A stretch of DNA of 22,399 nucleotides. Source: DATNBT01 sp964579765 (lineage in GTDB: Bacteria; Acidobacteriota; Vicinamibacteria; Vicinamibacterales; CAVVIG01). Each line of letters opens with the position of its first letter. Within the stretch, counting starts at the first letter, position 1. Positions 1 through 7,604 of this stretch are shown one piece after another. Under the pieces are notes generated by a model. It worked only from the letters and a program-made list of their open reading frames with translations, was not told the origin of the DNA and searched no databases. Both the position numbers and the translations under genes were made by a program. The DNA lies in the NCBI GenBank assembly GCA_964579765.1, contig CAZOIK010000025.1:1-22399 (forward strand), in the 5' to 3' direction.

Positions 1-975
1 GCCGTAGTTCCCTTCGTTGCACGCGTATTCGAACGGACGCTGGCTGTCGTCCTTCTTCGTCAGGTTCATCGCGAACGTCCACGGCCGCGCCCATGTATGC
101 GGGTCGTCGAAGGTCACCGACCACTCGACCGTGTTCGCCGAGATCGGCTTGAACCGTTCGGTGAGCTTCAGGTACTCGCTCGAGCCGCGGTACGCGGTCT
201 TGTCCGTGAAGTTCGTCGTCTCGACGACCAGCGTGTTGCCCTCCCAGTGGCCCTTGGGATCGCCCATGTACATCCGGATTTTCGGGCTCGGATGCGGCTG
301 GCCGTTGAGCGGGATGACGCGCGTCTCGTGCACCATCTCGTACTGAATCGCGACGTAGCCCGGCCCCTGCAGGATCTCGTACGCGTTGCCGTAGATGGCC
401 GGCATCATCGACCCCGGAATGCCGCGCGTGATGCAGCGATCGTACAGGCTGCGGTCTTCGGCGCTGTCGGCCGGCCCTTTGCCGAACCTCGCCGCGGCCC
501 GCGCGGCCGCGCGCGCTCTCGCCTCGTCGGTCAGCGGCGGCACCTTACCGTCGGTGTCGTCGGTCACGAGCCACGCGCGGCTGTTCTCGGGGAAGTGGTT
601 CTCGAACCAGTGAATCGGGCTGCGGAACTCGGCGCGGTTGGCGTCCGCCTCGTTGCGCGCGTCGCTCCGCTCGTCGCGCAGCTCGTCGAGCTCGGCCGGC
701 GTGATGTCCTCGAGCTTGCGGCCCGCGAACTTGTCCGGCCGCTCGAACGGAATCAGGCTCTCGTCGTTGTTCGTGTACACGCCGGCGATGTTCGGATCGC
801 CCCAGACGGTCTTCGGCGGCACGTACGCCGGCTTCGCCGGCTTCTTCGCGGGCGCGGGCTGCTGCGCGACGAGGAGCGTCGAGAACGCGAGGGCGAATAA
901 CACCAGTAGGACGGGGCTTTCAGCCCCGCCGACACGGCCCTGAAAGGGCCGCGCTACAAGACGTTTGGTTGACAT
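1..975 (-). CDS. Secreted protein of unknown function, 3' end cut by window edge
   Basis: The frame is open from the ATG at 975 to the first base of the window, giving 325 residues without a stop; the C-terminus lies outside. I do not recognise a named function. It resembles secreted hypothetical proteins common in Acidobacteriota. An N-terminal hydrophobic stretch at about residues 22-37 (VLLVLFALAFSTLLVA) followed by QQPAPAKKPAKP looks like a signal peptide or anchor with a Pro/Lys/Ala linker. Residues 55-325 have a recurring W/G/P-rich pattern with TVWGDPNIAGVY near 56-67, GHWEGNTLVVETTNF near 242-256, and FEYACNEGNYG at the truncated end. The ATG is chosen because GAGG (982-985), overlapping the stop of the upstream PQQ gene, lies 6 bases before it, which suggests translational coupling. 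Residues 7-23 are encoded by a REP-like double hairpin, so the n-region is unusual. A later GTG start (codon 25) would leave no charged n-region and is less likely. Confidence 0.8.
   Translation of the reverse strand, partial: MSTKRLVARPFQGRVGGAESPVLLVLFALAFSTLLVAQQPAPAKKPAKPAYVPPKTVWGDPNIAGVYTNNDESLIPFERPDKFAGRKLEDITPAELDELRDERSDARNEADANRAEFRSPIHWFENHFPENSRAWLVTDDTDGKVPPLTDEARARAAARAAARFGKGPADSAEDRSLYDRCITRGIPGSMMPAIYGNAYEILQGPGYVAIQYEMVHETRVIPLNGQPHPSPKIRMYMGDPKGHWEGNTLVVETTNFTDKTAYRGSSEYLKLTERFKPISANTVEWSVTFDDPHTWARPWTFAMNLTKKDDSQRPFEYACNEGNYG
906..957. repeat. REPIN-like double hairpin inside the start of a gene
   Basis: GTAG at 906-909 and its reverse complement CTAC at 954-957 bracket two perfect 7-bp hairpins. 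The first is CGGGGCT/AGCCCCG (912-918 with 922-928), loop TTC. The second is CGGCCCT/AGGGCCG (935-941 with 945-951), loop GAA. Two inverted REP units flanked by GTAG/CTAC is the architecture of REP doublets mobilised by RAYT (TnpA-REP) proteins. The element lies in frame within the first 23 codons of the gene read from 975. The structure is read directly from the sequence; the RAYT link is inferred. Confidence 0.75.
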
Positions 976-983
976 GACTGGCC

Positions 984-3020
984 TCATTCCACAATCAACT
1001 GACCGTACGACCACGGGCGCTCTTTGCAGATGTACTCATAGGTGCCCGGCTTCGAGACCGTCACCGACGCCGACGCGCCCGGCGCCATCGGACCGGTCGT
1101 CCACGATCCGTCGCGCGCGGCGATCGTCCGCGTCGTCGAGGTCGTGTTCTTGAACGTCAGCGGCGTGCCGGCCTTGATCTTCACGCGCGGCGCGCCGATG
1201 CCGTCCTCGTTCTTCCACTGCTCGCGGCGTCCGGCCGTGACGACGTTGAAGTCCTGGACGGTGCCGAGCTGGACGACGAAATCCGGTCCGGCGTCCTCGA
1301 CGCGCGGCGGCCACGGAATCGTCGTCGGCGGCGCGGCGGGCGCGGGCAGTTGCGCCACCGTCCCGCCGATCGTGAACGCCCACACGCGATGGTTCATCGT
1401 CAGCGCAAGGTACTGCTTGCCGTTCACCGCGTAGCTGACGGGCGATCCGCCGCCCGGTCCCGCCCCGCCGCCGAGCCCCGGTTCGCCGGTCTGGAAGCGC
1501 CACACGATGTTGCCGCTCTTCGCGTCGTACGCCTGGAACTCGCCGTCGGGCTCCGCATGGAACACGAGGCCGCCGGCGGTCGCCGTGGCGCCGCTGCCGC
1601 CTTCGCATCCGGCATACGCGACACGCTTCTGCCACGCGATCTTCCCGGTCCTGCTGTCCACCGCCGCCATCAACCCGTACTGCTTCTGACCGGGCAGCCG
1701 CGTCGGCCGCAGGAAGATCCACGGGCTCTCGGCGCGGCGAATCCACGCCGGGTTGACGCACGCCGACGCGTAGAGATATCCCGTCTGCGGGCTGTACGCC
1801 ATCGGGCTCTGCCGCATGTTCATGTGCGGCATGTAGTGGTTCGGCATGTCGATCCGCAGCGGATCGAAGTAGCAGCCCGCCTCGAACCCCGGCGGGATCA
1901 TGTCCTTCTGGACGCACTCGGGGCCGACGCGATCGGCGCCCTTCGTGAACGGCTGCGTCGGCGACGTGTGGAGGAACGCGTCCTGCTTCACCGGGCGCTC
2001 TTCGACGGGCAGCACGGGCTTGCCCGTCTCGCGATCGAGGTAGAACATCTCGCCGTCGGTGCGCATCGCCGCCATCAGCTTCCGCGTGCGCCCGCCGACG
2101 TTCGCGTCGTAGAGCACGAGCGGCGTGCTGACGTCGTGCTCCCAGATGTCGTGGTGCACGAGCTGGTAGTACCAGCGCAGCGCACCCGTTTTCAGATCGA
2201 GCGCGACGACCGAGTTGTCGAACAGGTTGTTGCCCGCGCGCAGCTCGCCGCCCCACTGCGGCACGGCGTTGCCGGTCTCGAGATACACGAGCCCGAGATC
2301 CGCGTCCACCGACGGCGTCGTCCACAGCGCGCCGCCGCCGAACTTCCAGATGTCGCTGTCGGCGGGCCACGTCTCGTGGCCCGGCTGGCCCGGATCCGGC
2401 ACGACCTCGAACTTCCACAGCCGGGCGCCGGTCTTCGCGTCGAGGCCGAACGCGCGGCCACGCGCGAAGTTGTCGCCGCCCGACACGACCGAGACGACGA
2501 CGCCGTTGCCGTAGGCGGCGGCGGAGCTGATGCCCTGCACGGGGATGTCGGCGTCGCGCTGGTGCCGCCAGACGATCTCGCCCGTCTGCTGGCTGACGGC
2601 GATGACGCTCGAGTCGCGGAGGCCGGCGAACAGCAGCCCGTCGCCGATGCCGATGCCGCGGCTGCCGCTGAACGGCATCTGCGGCGTGAAGGTCCACAGG
2701 GTTTTCCCCGTCGCCGGATCGAGCGCGAAGATGTGGCCGGCCGACGAGACCACGAACATGCGTCCGCCCGACACCATGATCGGCGCTTTCGACGCCTGGC
2801 GATCGGGCAGCTCGATCGACCACGCGCCGCCGAGCGTCGCGACGGTCTTCGCGCTGATCTGATCGAGCGTCGAGTAGCGCGTCGCGCCCCAGTCGCCGCC
2901 GGGCGCGGCCCACTCCGCGCTCGAGTACGGCTGTGATTTCCCGGACGATCGCACCGCGGCCGCCGTCACGAGGACGACAGCCGCGGCCGCGAGGGAGATG
3001 TTCCGAATGTCGTTACGCAT
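984..3020 (-). CDS. PQQ-propeller dehydrogenase-like protein with C-terminal cupredoxin-like domain
   Basis: The product is a secreted quinoprotein-type beta-propeller of 678 residues, related to the PQQ alcohol/glucose dehydrogenases, which oxidise alcohols or sugars in the periplasm. A signal peptide (MRNDIRNISLAAAAVVLVTA) precedes repeated blade motifs such as IFALDPATGKTLWTF (97-111), VALDLKTGALRWYYQ (272-286) and FQAYDAKSGNIVWRFQ (495-510). WGATRYSTLDQI (44-55) is the typical entry motif. About residues 585-678 form a plastocyanin-like domain ending in CKERPWSYGQLIVE. That domain lacks most type 1 copper ligands, and the GDN motif that usually carries the catalytic Asp reads GNN (263-265). 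Substrate is unknown and the catalytic state uncertain. An in-frame GTG at 3035 is an alternative start; ATG 3020 gives the cleaner signal peptide. The gene lies about 90 bases after the TonB receptor and 8 bases before the next gene, so it probably shares their transcript. Confidence 0.87.
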   Translation of the reverse strand: MRNDIRNISLAAAAVVLVTAAAVRSSGKSQPYSSAEWAAPGGDWGATRYSTLDQISAKTVATLGGAWSIELPDRQASKAPIMVSGGRMFVVSSAGHIFALDPATGKTLWTFTPQMPFSGSRGIGIGDGLLFAGLRDSSVIAVSQQTGEIVWRHQRDADIPVQGISSAAAYGNGVVVSVVSGGDNFARGRAFGLDAKTGARLWKFEVVPDPGQPGHETWPADSDIWKFGGGALWTTPSVDADLGLVYLETGNAVPQWGGELRAGNNLFDNSVVALDLKTGALRWYYQLVHHDIWEHDVSTPLVLYDANVGGRTRKLMAAMRTDGEMFYLDRETGKPVLPVEERPVKQDAFLHTSPTQPFTKGADRVGPECVQKDMIPPGFEAGCYFDPLRIDMPNHYMPHMNMRQSPMAYSPQTGYLYASACVNPAWIRRAESPWIFLRPTRLPGQKQYGLMAAVDSRTGKIAWQKRVAYAGCEGGSGATATAGGLVFHAEPDGEFQAYDAKSGNIVWRFQTGEPGLGGGAGPGGGSPVSYAVNGKQYLALTMNHRVWAFTIGGTVAQLPAPAAPPTTIPWPPRVEDAGPDFVVQLGTVQDFNVVTAGRREQWKNEDGIGAPRVKIKAGTPLTFKNTTSTTRTIAARDGSWTTGPMAPGASASVTVSKPGTYEYICKERPWSYGQLIVE

Positions 3021-3043
3021 TGGCTTGAATCCCACCGTCGCAA

Positions 3044-3069
3044 GGGCGGGCCCAAAAGGCCCGCCCTAC
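3044..3069 (-). repeat. REP-like hairpin with GTAG foot
   Basis: On the minus strand, GTAG (3069-3066) runs into a perfect 9-bp stem: GGGCGGGCC at 3044-3052 pairs with GGCCCGCCC at 3058-3066 around the loop CAAAA. It lies between the TonB receptor stop (3111) and the PQQ-protein start (3020). No U-tract follows, so it is not a classical terminator. It could still stabilise the upstream mRNA end or attenuate read-through. A second GTAG lies 10 bases further out on the same strand (CTAC 3076-3079). Confidence 0.7.
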
Positions 3070-3092
3070 GAATCCCTACGTGGTTGAGAAGC

Positions 3093-3110
3093 CCTTCGTG
3101 TCCTTCGTGC
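3093..3110 (-). repeat. Two 9-bp tandem units after the TonB receptor stop
   Basis: CCTTCGTGT (3093-3101) and CCTTCGTGC (3102-3110) are adjacent near-identical units, reading ACGAAGG twice on the minus strand, directly after the receptor stop codon. Similar ACGAAGGAC strings are, as I recall, common in intergenic DNA of Acidobacteriota and Planctomycetes. With only two units this is suggestive only. Confidence 0.35.
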
Positions 3111-6044
3111 TCAGAAGTCCCACTGGCCGCCGAACTTCAGCAGGCGGCCCTGCAGGATGCTCGTCGGCCGCAGCCAGCTCGAGCCGTACGTCGTGTTGAT
3201 CGACAGGATCGAGCTCGCGTTGCCGGCGTTGTAGAGATCGACGTTCGCCTGCAGGCGATGGTGGCCGAACGAGAAGATCTTCGAGCCGCGCAGGTCGAGC
3301 TGATAGAGCCGCTCGTCGAACATCGTCCCCGGCGCGATGAGCTGCACCCCGGCGGTGCCGTTGGCGCCCGTGGCCAGGTTGCGGCCGAGCGAGCCCTTGA
3401 TCTCGTTGTTCGTGTAGGTGCGCGACGCCATGATCATCGGGCCCGGCAGGCTCTGGAAGGTGGCGGCGAGCTGGACGCCGCCCCACGGCAGCGGGTAGAC
3501 GCCGAGCAGCTTCACGTTCGCCTGGAACGGCGGCTTGACGTCGCAGTACAGCAGGCCCGCCGTGCCCGTGCCGCCCTGCGACGGCGGCACGCCCGTGCCC
3601 TCGGGCGAGTCGATCGTGAAGCAGGAGTTCGTCTCGGTGCGGCCGATGCTCGGCCCGCCCGAGAGGACGATGCCGCGCGGCAGCCGTGCGTTCACCGTCA
3701 GATCGACGCCGTTGTAGACCTCCGTCGCGTCGCCGTAGTTGGAGGCGAGCGTGACGAGGTTGTTCTGCTTCGCCAGGAAGTTCGGATCGTACAGCCCGCT
3801 GACCGCGTATCCGCCGCCACCGGGGAGCCGCGGATCGACCGGCGCGGTGACCGAGAACGGGCTGTAGTCGGACGGCGCGATGTTGAGGTTGTCCTGCACG
3901 CGGAGGTTGCCGTACCAGCGGCGGAAATAGCCGGCGTTCACCGAGACGCGCGACACGATCTCGTGCTGCACCTGCGCCGACAGCTCCCAGTTGTAGATGC
4001 GGCTGGTGAGCGCGTCGTTCGCGTAGTTCGTGCTGACGACGGTCGAGCCGAAGTTCGGCGGGTTGATCGAGCCGAGCTCGCTCTCCTGGGGAATGAAGTC
4101 GCCGTTGGCGTCGTTCCACGTCCGCGTCGCGCTCTGCACGAGCCCGCCGGCCGGATTCGCCAGCCGCGTGAACGACGTGGGATTCGGCGCCTCCAGGTAC
4201 TTGCCAATCGCGAACTTCAGCGCCGTCTTGCCGTTGCCGAACAGATCGTAGGCGGCGCCAAGCCGCGGCGTCGTGTTCTTCCAGTCGGGCACGCCGGTCA
4301 CCGCGTCGAACGTCAGGTTCCGGGTCGGCACCTGCGGTCCCGGACCGAGTGTCTGCGCCGGCACGCTGTCGTTCAGCGAGTCGAAGCGGACGCCCAGGTT
4401 CAGCGTCAGGCGCCGGTACGTCCACTGATCCTGCGCGAACACGCCCCAGTCCTGGCTCAGGTTCTCGTAGAACGTGAACGGCGTCGCCCAGACGGTGACC
4501 TGCCGCGGCACGCCGTTCAGCAGCTGCTCGGTGAGGCCGTTGTTGACGACGTTGGCGCCCGTTTCGGCCGAGAGGTGCATGAACGAGACGCCGGTCTTGA
4601 ACGCGTGCGACCCGGTGACGTACGACGCGGCGAAGCGCATGTTGAAGTTGCGGCCGAAGTTGTCGCCGTACGTGCTGCCGTAGTTGCCCCAGCGGAGGCC
4701 CGTGCCGAGGTCGTTGTAGGCGACCTGGTTCGGCAGGTTGGTGGACTGCGGCGCCGTCCAGTAGTTCTTCTCGTTGAACAGCATGCCGCCTTCGAGCAGC
4801 AGCTTGCTCGTCACCGGCGAATTCCACGTCACCTGCGACTGGTACATCGGCTGCGACTTCGACTGGTACACCGCTTCGGGCGCGCTCGTGAGCTGGCCGA
4901 GCGAGTAGCCGTAGTACGGGCGCTGCTGGCCGGCGTTTTGCTGCTGCAGGTTGAGCTTGTTCTTCGCGTTGATCTGCCACGTCAGGCGCAGGCTCGCGTT
5001 CTGGTTCTTCTCGCTGTTGATCGCGGGCCGCGAGAGATCCGGCGTGTAGGCGTGGCCGGTCGGCGTCAGGTTGAAGTACGTGCCGGCGAGCGTCTGCTCC
5101 GCGTCCTGCGCGCGCACCGATCCCCAGAACCAGAGCTTGTCCTTGACGATCGGCCCGCCGAACGCCGGGTCGATGTCGTAGGCCTTGTTGACCGTGACCG
5201 ACGACGTCAGGCCGCGCGCGATCAGGCCGCTGCTGAGGTTGTTCGCCTGGAGGTTGTGGTCGGTGTACGAGCCGATGACCACCCCCTTGAAGGTGTTGCC
5301 GCCGTCGCGCGGGACGAGGTTGATCTTCACGCCGCTGGCCTCGGCTTCGGCCGACAGGCCCGCGGTCTCGATCGCCATCTCCTGCACGGTCGCGTCGTTG
5401 GTCGTGATCGCGACGAACTGGCCGCCTCGGCCCTGACCGTTGTTGAACGGCATGCCGTCGTAGAGCGCGGCCTGCTCGTTCAGGCGGCTGCCGTGAATCG
5501 CGAGGCCGACGGCGGAGAACTGCGTCCCGCCGACGTCCTGGCTCGTGGACGTGACGCCGGGGATGAGCACGCCAATCTGCCCGGTCGATTTCATGCCGGC
5601 GGGAATCGCGTTGAGCACGTCGCGCGTCATGACGCTTTCCTGGGTGACGTTCTGCACGTCCACCGTCGGCGCCTGCCCGGAGACGGTGATCGTCTCCTGC
5701 AGCGATCCGACCTTGAGATCGGCGTTGACGTTCGCCGTGAACGACGCCGTCAACTCGACGCCCTCGCGCTTGACCGTGTTGAAACCGGTCAGCGTGAACG
5801 TGACCGAGTAGGTGCCGGGCACCAGGTTGACGATCTTGTACTGGCCCGCCGCGTCGGTGACCGCGGTCCGCACCTTCTCGATCAGCGCGGGGCTGGCGGC
5901 TTCGACGGTGACGCCCGGCAGCACGGCGCCCGTCGTGTCTTTCACGACGCCCGCGATGCTGCTGCCGCTCTGCGCCCGGCCGACAGCCGGCACGAGGAGC
6001 AGCAGAGCAAGCACTCCGATGGAACACCACAGTCTTCTGCGCAC
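3111..6044 (-). CDS. TonB-dependent outer-membrane receptor, Oar-like, with carboxypeptidase-regulatory-like domain
   Basis: This is a 977-residue outer-membrane transporter expected to import a large ligand using TonB-ExbBD energy. A signal peptide (MRRRLWCSIGVLALLLLVPA, cleaved near GRAQ) is followed by a CarboxypepD_reg-like domain at about 27-110 (IAGVVKDTTGAVLPGVTVEA, GQYKIVNLVPGTYSVTFTL). A plug domain follows at about 115-235 (ETITVSGQAPTVDVQN, IHGSRLNEQAALYDGMPFNN), then a long beta-barrel with alternating aromatic strands. The last residues GGQWDF end in Phe, the usual C-terminal signal for the BAM machinery. No SusD-like partner is nearby, which points to the Oar-like group of Acidobacteriota rather than Bacteroidota SusCD. 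The start is GTG, fixed by an AGGAGG five bases upstream. The N-terminal 230 residues are strikingly similar to the receptor at 15638-18601, so the two are paralogues. Ligand unknown. Confidence 0.93.
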   Translation of the reverse strand: MRRRLWCSIGVLALLLLVPAVGRAQSGSSIAGVVKDTTGAVLPGVTVEAASPALIEKVRTAVTDAAGQYKIVNLVPGTYSVTFTLTGFNTVKREGVELTASFTANVNADLKVGSLQETITVSGQAPTVDVQNVTQESVMTRDVLNAIPAGMKSTGQIGVLIPGVTSTSQDVGGTQFSAVGLAIHGSRLNEQAALYDGMPFNNGQGRGGQFVAITTNDATVQEMAIETAGLSAEAEASGVKINLVPRDGGNTFKGVVIGSYTDHNLQANNLSSGLIARGLTSSVTVNKAYDIDPAFGGPIVKDKLWFWGSVRAQDAEQTLAGTYFNLTPTGHAYTPDLSRPAINSEKNQNASLRLTWQINAKNKLNLQQQNAGQQRPYYGYSLGQLTSAPEAVYQSKSQPMYQSQVTWNSPVTSKLLLEGGMLFNEKNYWTAPQSTNLPNQVAYNDLGTGLRWGNYGSTYGDNFGRNFNMRFAASYVTGSHAFKTGVSFMHLSAETGANVVNNGLTEQLLNGVPRQVTVWATPFTFYENLSQDWGVFAQDQWTYRRLTLNLGVRFDSLNDSVPAQTLGPGPQVPTRNLTFDAVTGVPDWKNTTPRLGAAYDLFGNGKTALKFAIGKYLEAPNPTSFTRLANPAGGLVQSATRTWNDANGDFIPQESELGSINPPNFGSTVVSTNYANDALTSRIYNWELSAQVQHEIVSRVSVNAGYFRRWYGNLRVQDNLNIAPSDYSPFSVTAPVDPRLPGGGGYAVSGLYDPNFLAKQNNLVTLASNYGDATEVYNGVDLTVNARLPRGIVLSGGPSIGRTETNSCFTIDSPEGTGVPPSQGGTGTAGLLYCDVKPPFQANVKLLGVYPLPWGGVQLAATFQSLPGPMIMASRTYTNNEIKGSLGRNLATGANGTAGVQLIAPGTMFDERLYQLDLRGSKIFSFGHHRLQANVDLYNAGNASSILSINTTYGSSWLRPTSILQGRLLKFGGQWDF

Positions 6045-6049
6045 ACTTA

Positions 6050-6055
6050 CCTCCT
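6050..6055 (-). promoter_or_regulatory. Consensus ribosome binding site that decides a GTG start
   Basis: The minus strand reads AGGAGG, then TAAGT, then GTG (6044-6042). This perfect Shine-Dalgarno at 5-base spacing supports GTG at 6044 as the receptor start; no ATG is equally well placed. Confidence 0.85.
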
Positions 6056-6091
6056 GATCAAGACGTCTGTACGAAACGAAACGGGATGAAT

Positions 6092-6144
6092 GTGCAGGCC
6101 TTCAGGCCTGCCCTGCCGAATGCAGACCTCACGGTCTGCACTAC
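6092..6144. repeat. REPIN-like pair of hairpins overlapping the ankyrin gene stop
   Basis: Two hairpins sit between the ankyrin gene and the TonB receptor. TGCAGACC/GGTCTGCA (6121-6128 with 6133-6140, loop TCAC) is preceded on the minus strand by GTAG (6144-6141). GCAGGCC/GGCCTGC (6094-6100 with 6105-6111, loop TTCA) faces the other way with a degenerate foot (TGT instead of GTAG). The TAG stop codon of the ankyrin gene is the last three bases of GTAG. The second hairpin is repeated at the locus near 15579. Confidence 0.7.
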
Positions 6145-7604
6145 TTCTGTGCCAATGCTCGCAACAGCGCCGCCGTACTCTGTCGCACTGCCGGCGCGCG
6201 GCCTCGTCGACCGCCGCCGAGACCGAGCGCGATGTCGAGCGGCGTGTGGCCTTGCTTGTCCTTTACGTCCAACCGCGCGCCGCTCTTTACGAGAAACCGG
6301 ATGAAATCGTCGCCGCGCTGCGCCGCCGCGATGTGAAGCACGGTCTGCCCCGCGTCGTTGACGGCGTTCACGTCCGCCCCGTGCTCGAGGCACAGGCGCA
6401 CGCACTCCTCGGCGTCGCGCTCGCCGCCGCTCTTCGTGTTGTATTCCGCGAACCGCACCTGGCCGCCAAAGCCGGACGCGATCATCGCGGCCGTCACGCC
6501 GCCTTTCATCGCCGCCGCCGCGTCCGCGCCGTGCGTCAACAGCTCTTTCATCGCGGCGACGTCGGCCTTCCGGGCCGCGCGCATCAGCGGCGTGGCGCCG
6601 GCGCCGAGCACCGGATCGCCAGGGTTGTGGACGCGCTCGAGAACGCTCCGTGTGAGCGCCGCGTTCGGGTTCGCACCGCGCGCGAGCAGCCGGTCGATCA
6701 GCCCGAGGCTTTCCATCGAGCCGGTAATCACCGGCGCCGGGCGGCCGGGCGTCTCGTCGAGCGTGTTCATGTCGACCGCCGCATAGAGCGGCGTCATGCC
6801 GCGCGCGTCGGCGACGTTCGCGTCGGCGCCGGCGTCGAGCAGCGCCGCCGCCGCGTCGTAGTGGCCGTTGACGATCGCGAAGGTCAGGGCCGTGGTGCCG
6901 TCCGGGTCGGTCGCGTTCAGGTCGGCGTGCGCGGCCACGAGCGCGCGCAGCGCGTCGAGCGCGTCCTGGCGCGCCGCGTACATCAGCGGCGTCCAGCCGC
7001 CGCGCGGCAGCACGGTGAACCGGCCCGACTTGCCGTCGCCGTAGTCGCGCCGCGGAAACGTCAGCACGTTCGAGCGTCCGTTGACGTCGGCGCCGCTCGC
7101 CACGAGCACCGACACGGCCGGTCCGTGGTTCTCGGCCGTCGCCCAGATCAGCGCGGTCTCGCCGAGCACGTTCTCCTTCGCGTTCACCGCCGCGCCGCGG
7201 GCGAGGAGCGCCTTGATCACCGCGGGGCTCCCGGTCCGCGCCGCAATCATCAGCATCGTCTGGCCGTTCGAGAGCGACGCGTTGGCGTTCGCGCCCGCCG
7301 CGAGCAGCGCCTCGACGGCCGCGGCGTCGCCGTTCTCCGCCGCGAGCGAGAGCGGCGTCACGCCGTACCGGTTGGCCGCATTCGCGTTGGCGCCCGCGCG
7401 CAGCAGGCGCGTGACGGCGGCCAGATCGCCGGACCGGACCGCCCAATGCAGCGGCGTCGTCCCGTCGGGCGAGGCCTTTGTCGTGTCCGGCTTCAGCCGG
7501 ACCTTCGTGGTGTCGGGCTTCAGCCGGACGTCGTCCGCCCGAAGGCGGACACTACAAATGCCCCCCGCGAGCGCCGCCGACACGACGCAGATCGCGAGCT
7601 TCAT
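6141..7604 (-). CDS. Secreted ankyrin-repeat protein
   Basis: The product is a 487-residue protein made almost wholly of ankyrin repeats, which bind other proteins. The periplasmic location is inferred from a signal peptide-like start (MKLAICVVSAALAGGICS). I count about eleven repeats from residue 45 on, for example DGTTPLHWAVRSGDLAAVTR, YGVTPLSLAAENGDAAAVEA, LMYAARQDALDALRALVAA and AGQTVLHIAAAQRGDDFIRF, each closing with a GA(N/D)xNA-type turn. Insertions interrupt repeats near the middle (PRRDYGDGKSGRF; MNTLDETPGRPAPVITGS). The ATG is chosen because it overlaps the TGA of the DUF1552 gene as ATGA (7604-7601), giving coupled translation; the frame continues upstream, but that part is shadow of the DUF1552 gene. 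Residues 17-40 (VRLRADDVRLKPDTTK and onward) are encoded by a REP-like repeat and look like an inserted linker. A regulatory or scaffold partner of the two preceding proteins is plausible but unproven. Confidence 0.9.
   Translation of the reverse strand: MKLAICVVSAALAGGICSVRLRADDVRLKPDTTKVRLKPDTTKASPDGTTPLHWAVRSGDLAAVTRLLRAGANANAANRYGVTPLSLAAENGDAAAVEALLAAGANANASLSNGQTMLMIAARTGSPAVIKALLARGAAVNAKENVLGETALIWATAENHGPAVSVLVASGADVNGRSNVLTFPRRDYGDGKSGRFTVLPRGGWTPLMYAARQDALDALRALVAAHADLNATDPDGTTALTFAIVNGHYDAAAALLDAGADANVADARGMTPLYAAVDMNTLDETPGRPAPVITGSMESLGLIDRLLARGANPNAALTRSVLERVHNPGDPVLGAGATPLMRAARKADVAAMKELLTHGADAAAAMKGGVTAAMIASGFGGQVRFAEYNTKSGGERDAEECVRLCLEHGADVNAVNDAGQTVLHIAAAQRGDDFIRFLVKSGARLDVKDKQGHTPLDIALGLGGGRRGRAPAVRQSTAALLRALAQK
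7485..7555. repeat. Triple REP-like hairpin array inside the ankyrin gene
   Basis: Three consecutive hairpins: GTCCGGC/GCCGGAC (7485-7491 with 7496-7502, loop TTCA), GTCGGGC/GCCGGAC (7512-7518 with 7523-7529, loop TTCA, one mismatch) and GTCCGCC/GGCGGAC (7533-7539 with 7544-7550, loop CGAA). On the minus strand the array starts with GTAG (7555-7552) and is followed by ACCAC and ACGAC, which look like decayed feet. In frame it encodes VRLRADDVRLKPDTT and VRLKPDTT, peptides I recall as recurrent in translated Vicinamibacteria genomes. Confidence 0.75.

Noticed and set aside
3044..3069. Hairpin after the TonB receptor gene as a rho-independent terminator
   Set aside because: No U-rich run follows the stem on the transcribed strand, and the GTAG foot ties it to the REP-like family.
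6055..6068. Palindromes TGATCA and AGACGTCT before the first TonB receptor start; TGATCA also near the start of the second
   Set aside because: The position relative to the start differs between the two genes, and 6-8 base palindromes are expected by chance.
3084..6089. Long plus-strand open frame of 1001 codons opposite the TonB receptor, and similar plus-strand frames at 1350-2936, 6090-7661, 15575-17455 and 20509-21681
   Set aside because: They are Arg/Ala/Val-rich, match no family I know, and arise from the GC-rich third positions of minus-strand genes that carry clear domains.
6058..7446. Minus-strand 462-codon frame opposite in phase to the ankyrin gene, and the other long off-frame minus-strand readings such as 3076-6030, 1036-2913 and 8701-11172
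   Set aside because: The residue composition is Arg/Gly-dominated with no domain motifs, while another frame of the same DNA encodes recognisable families throughout.
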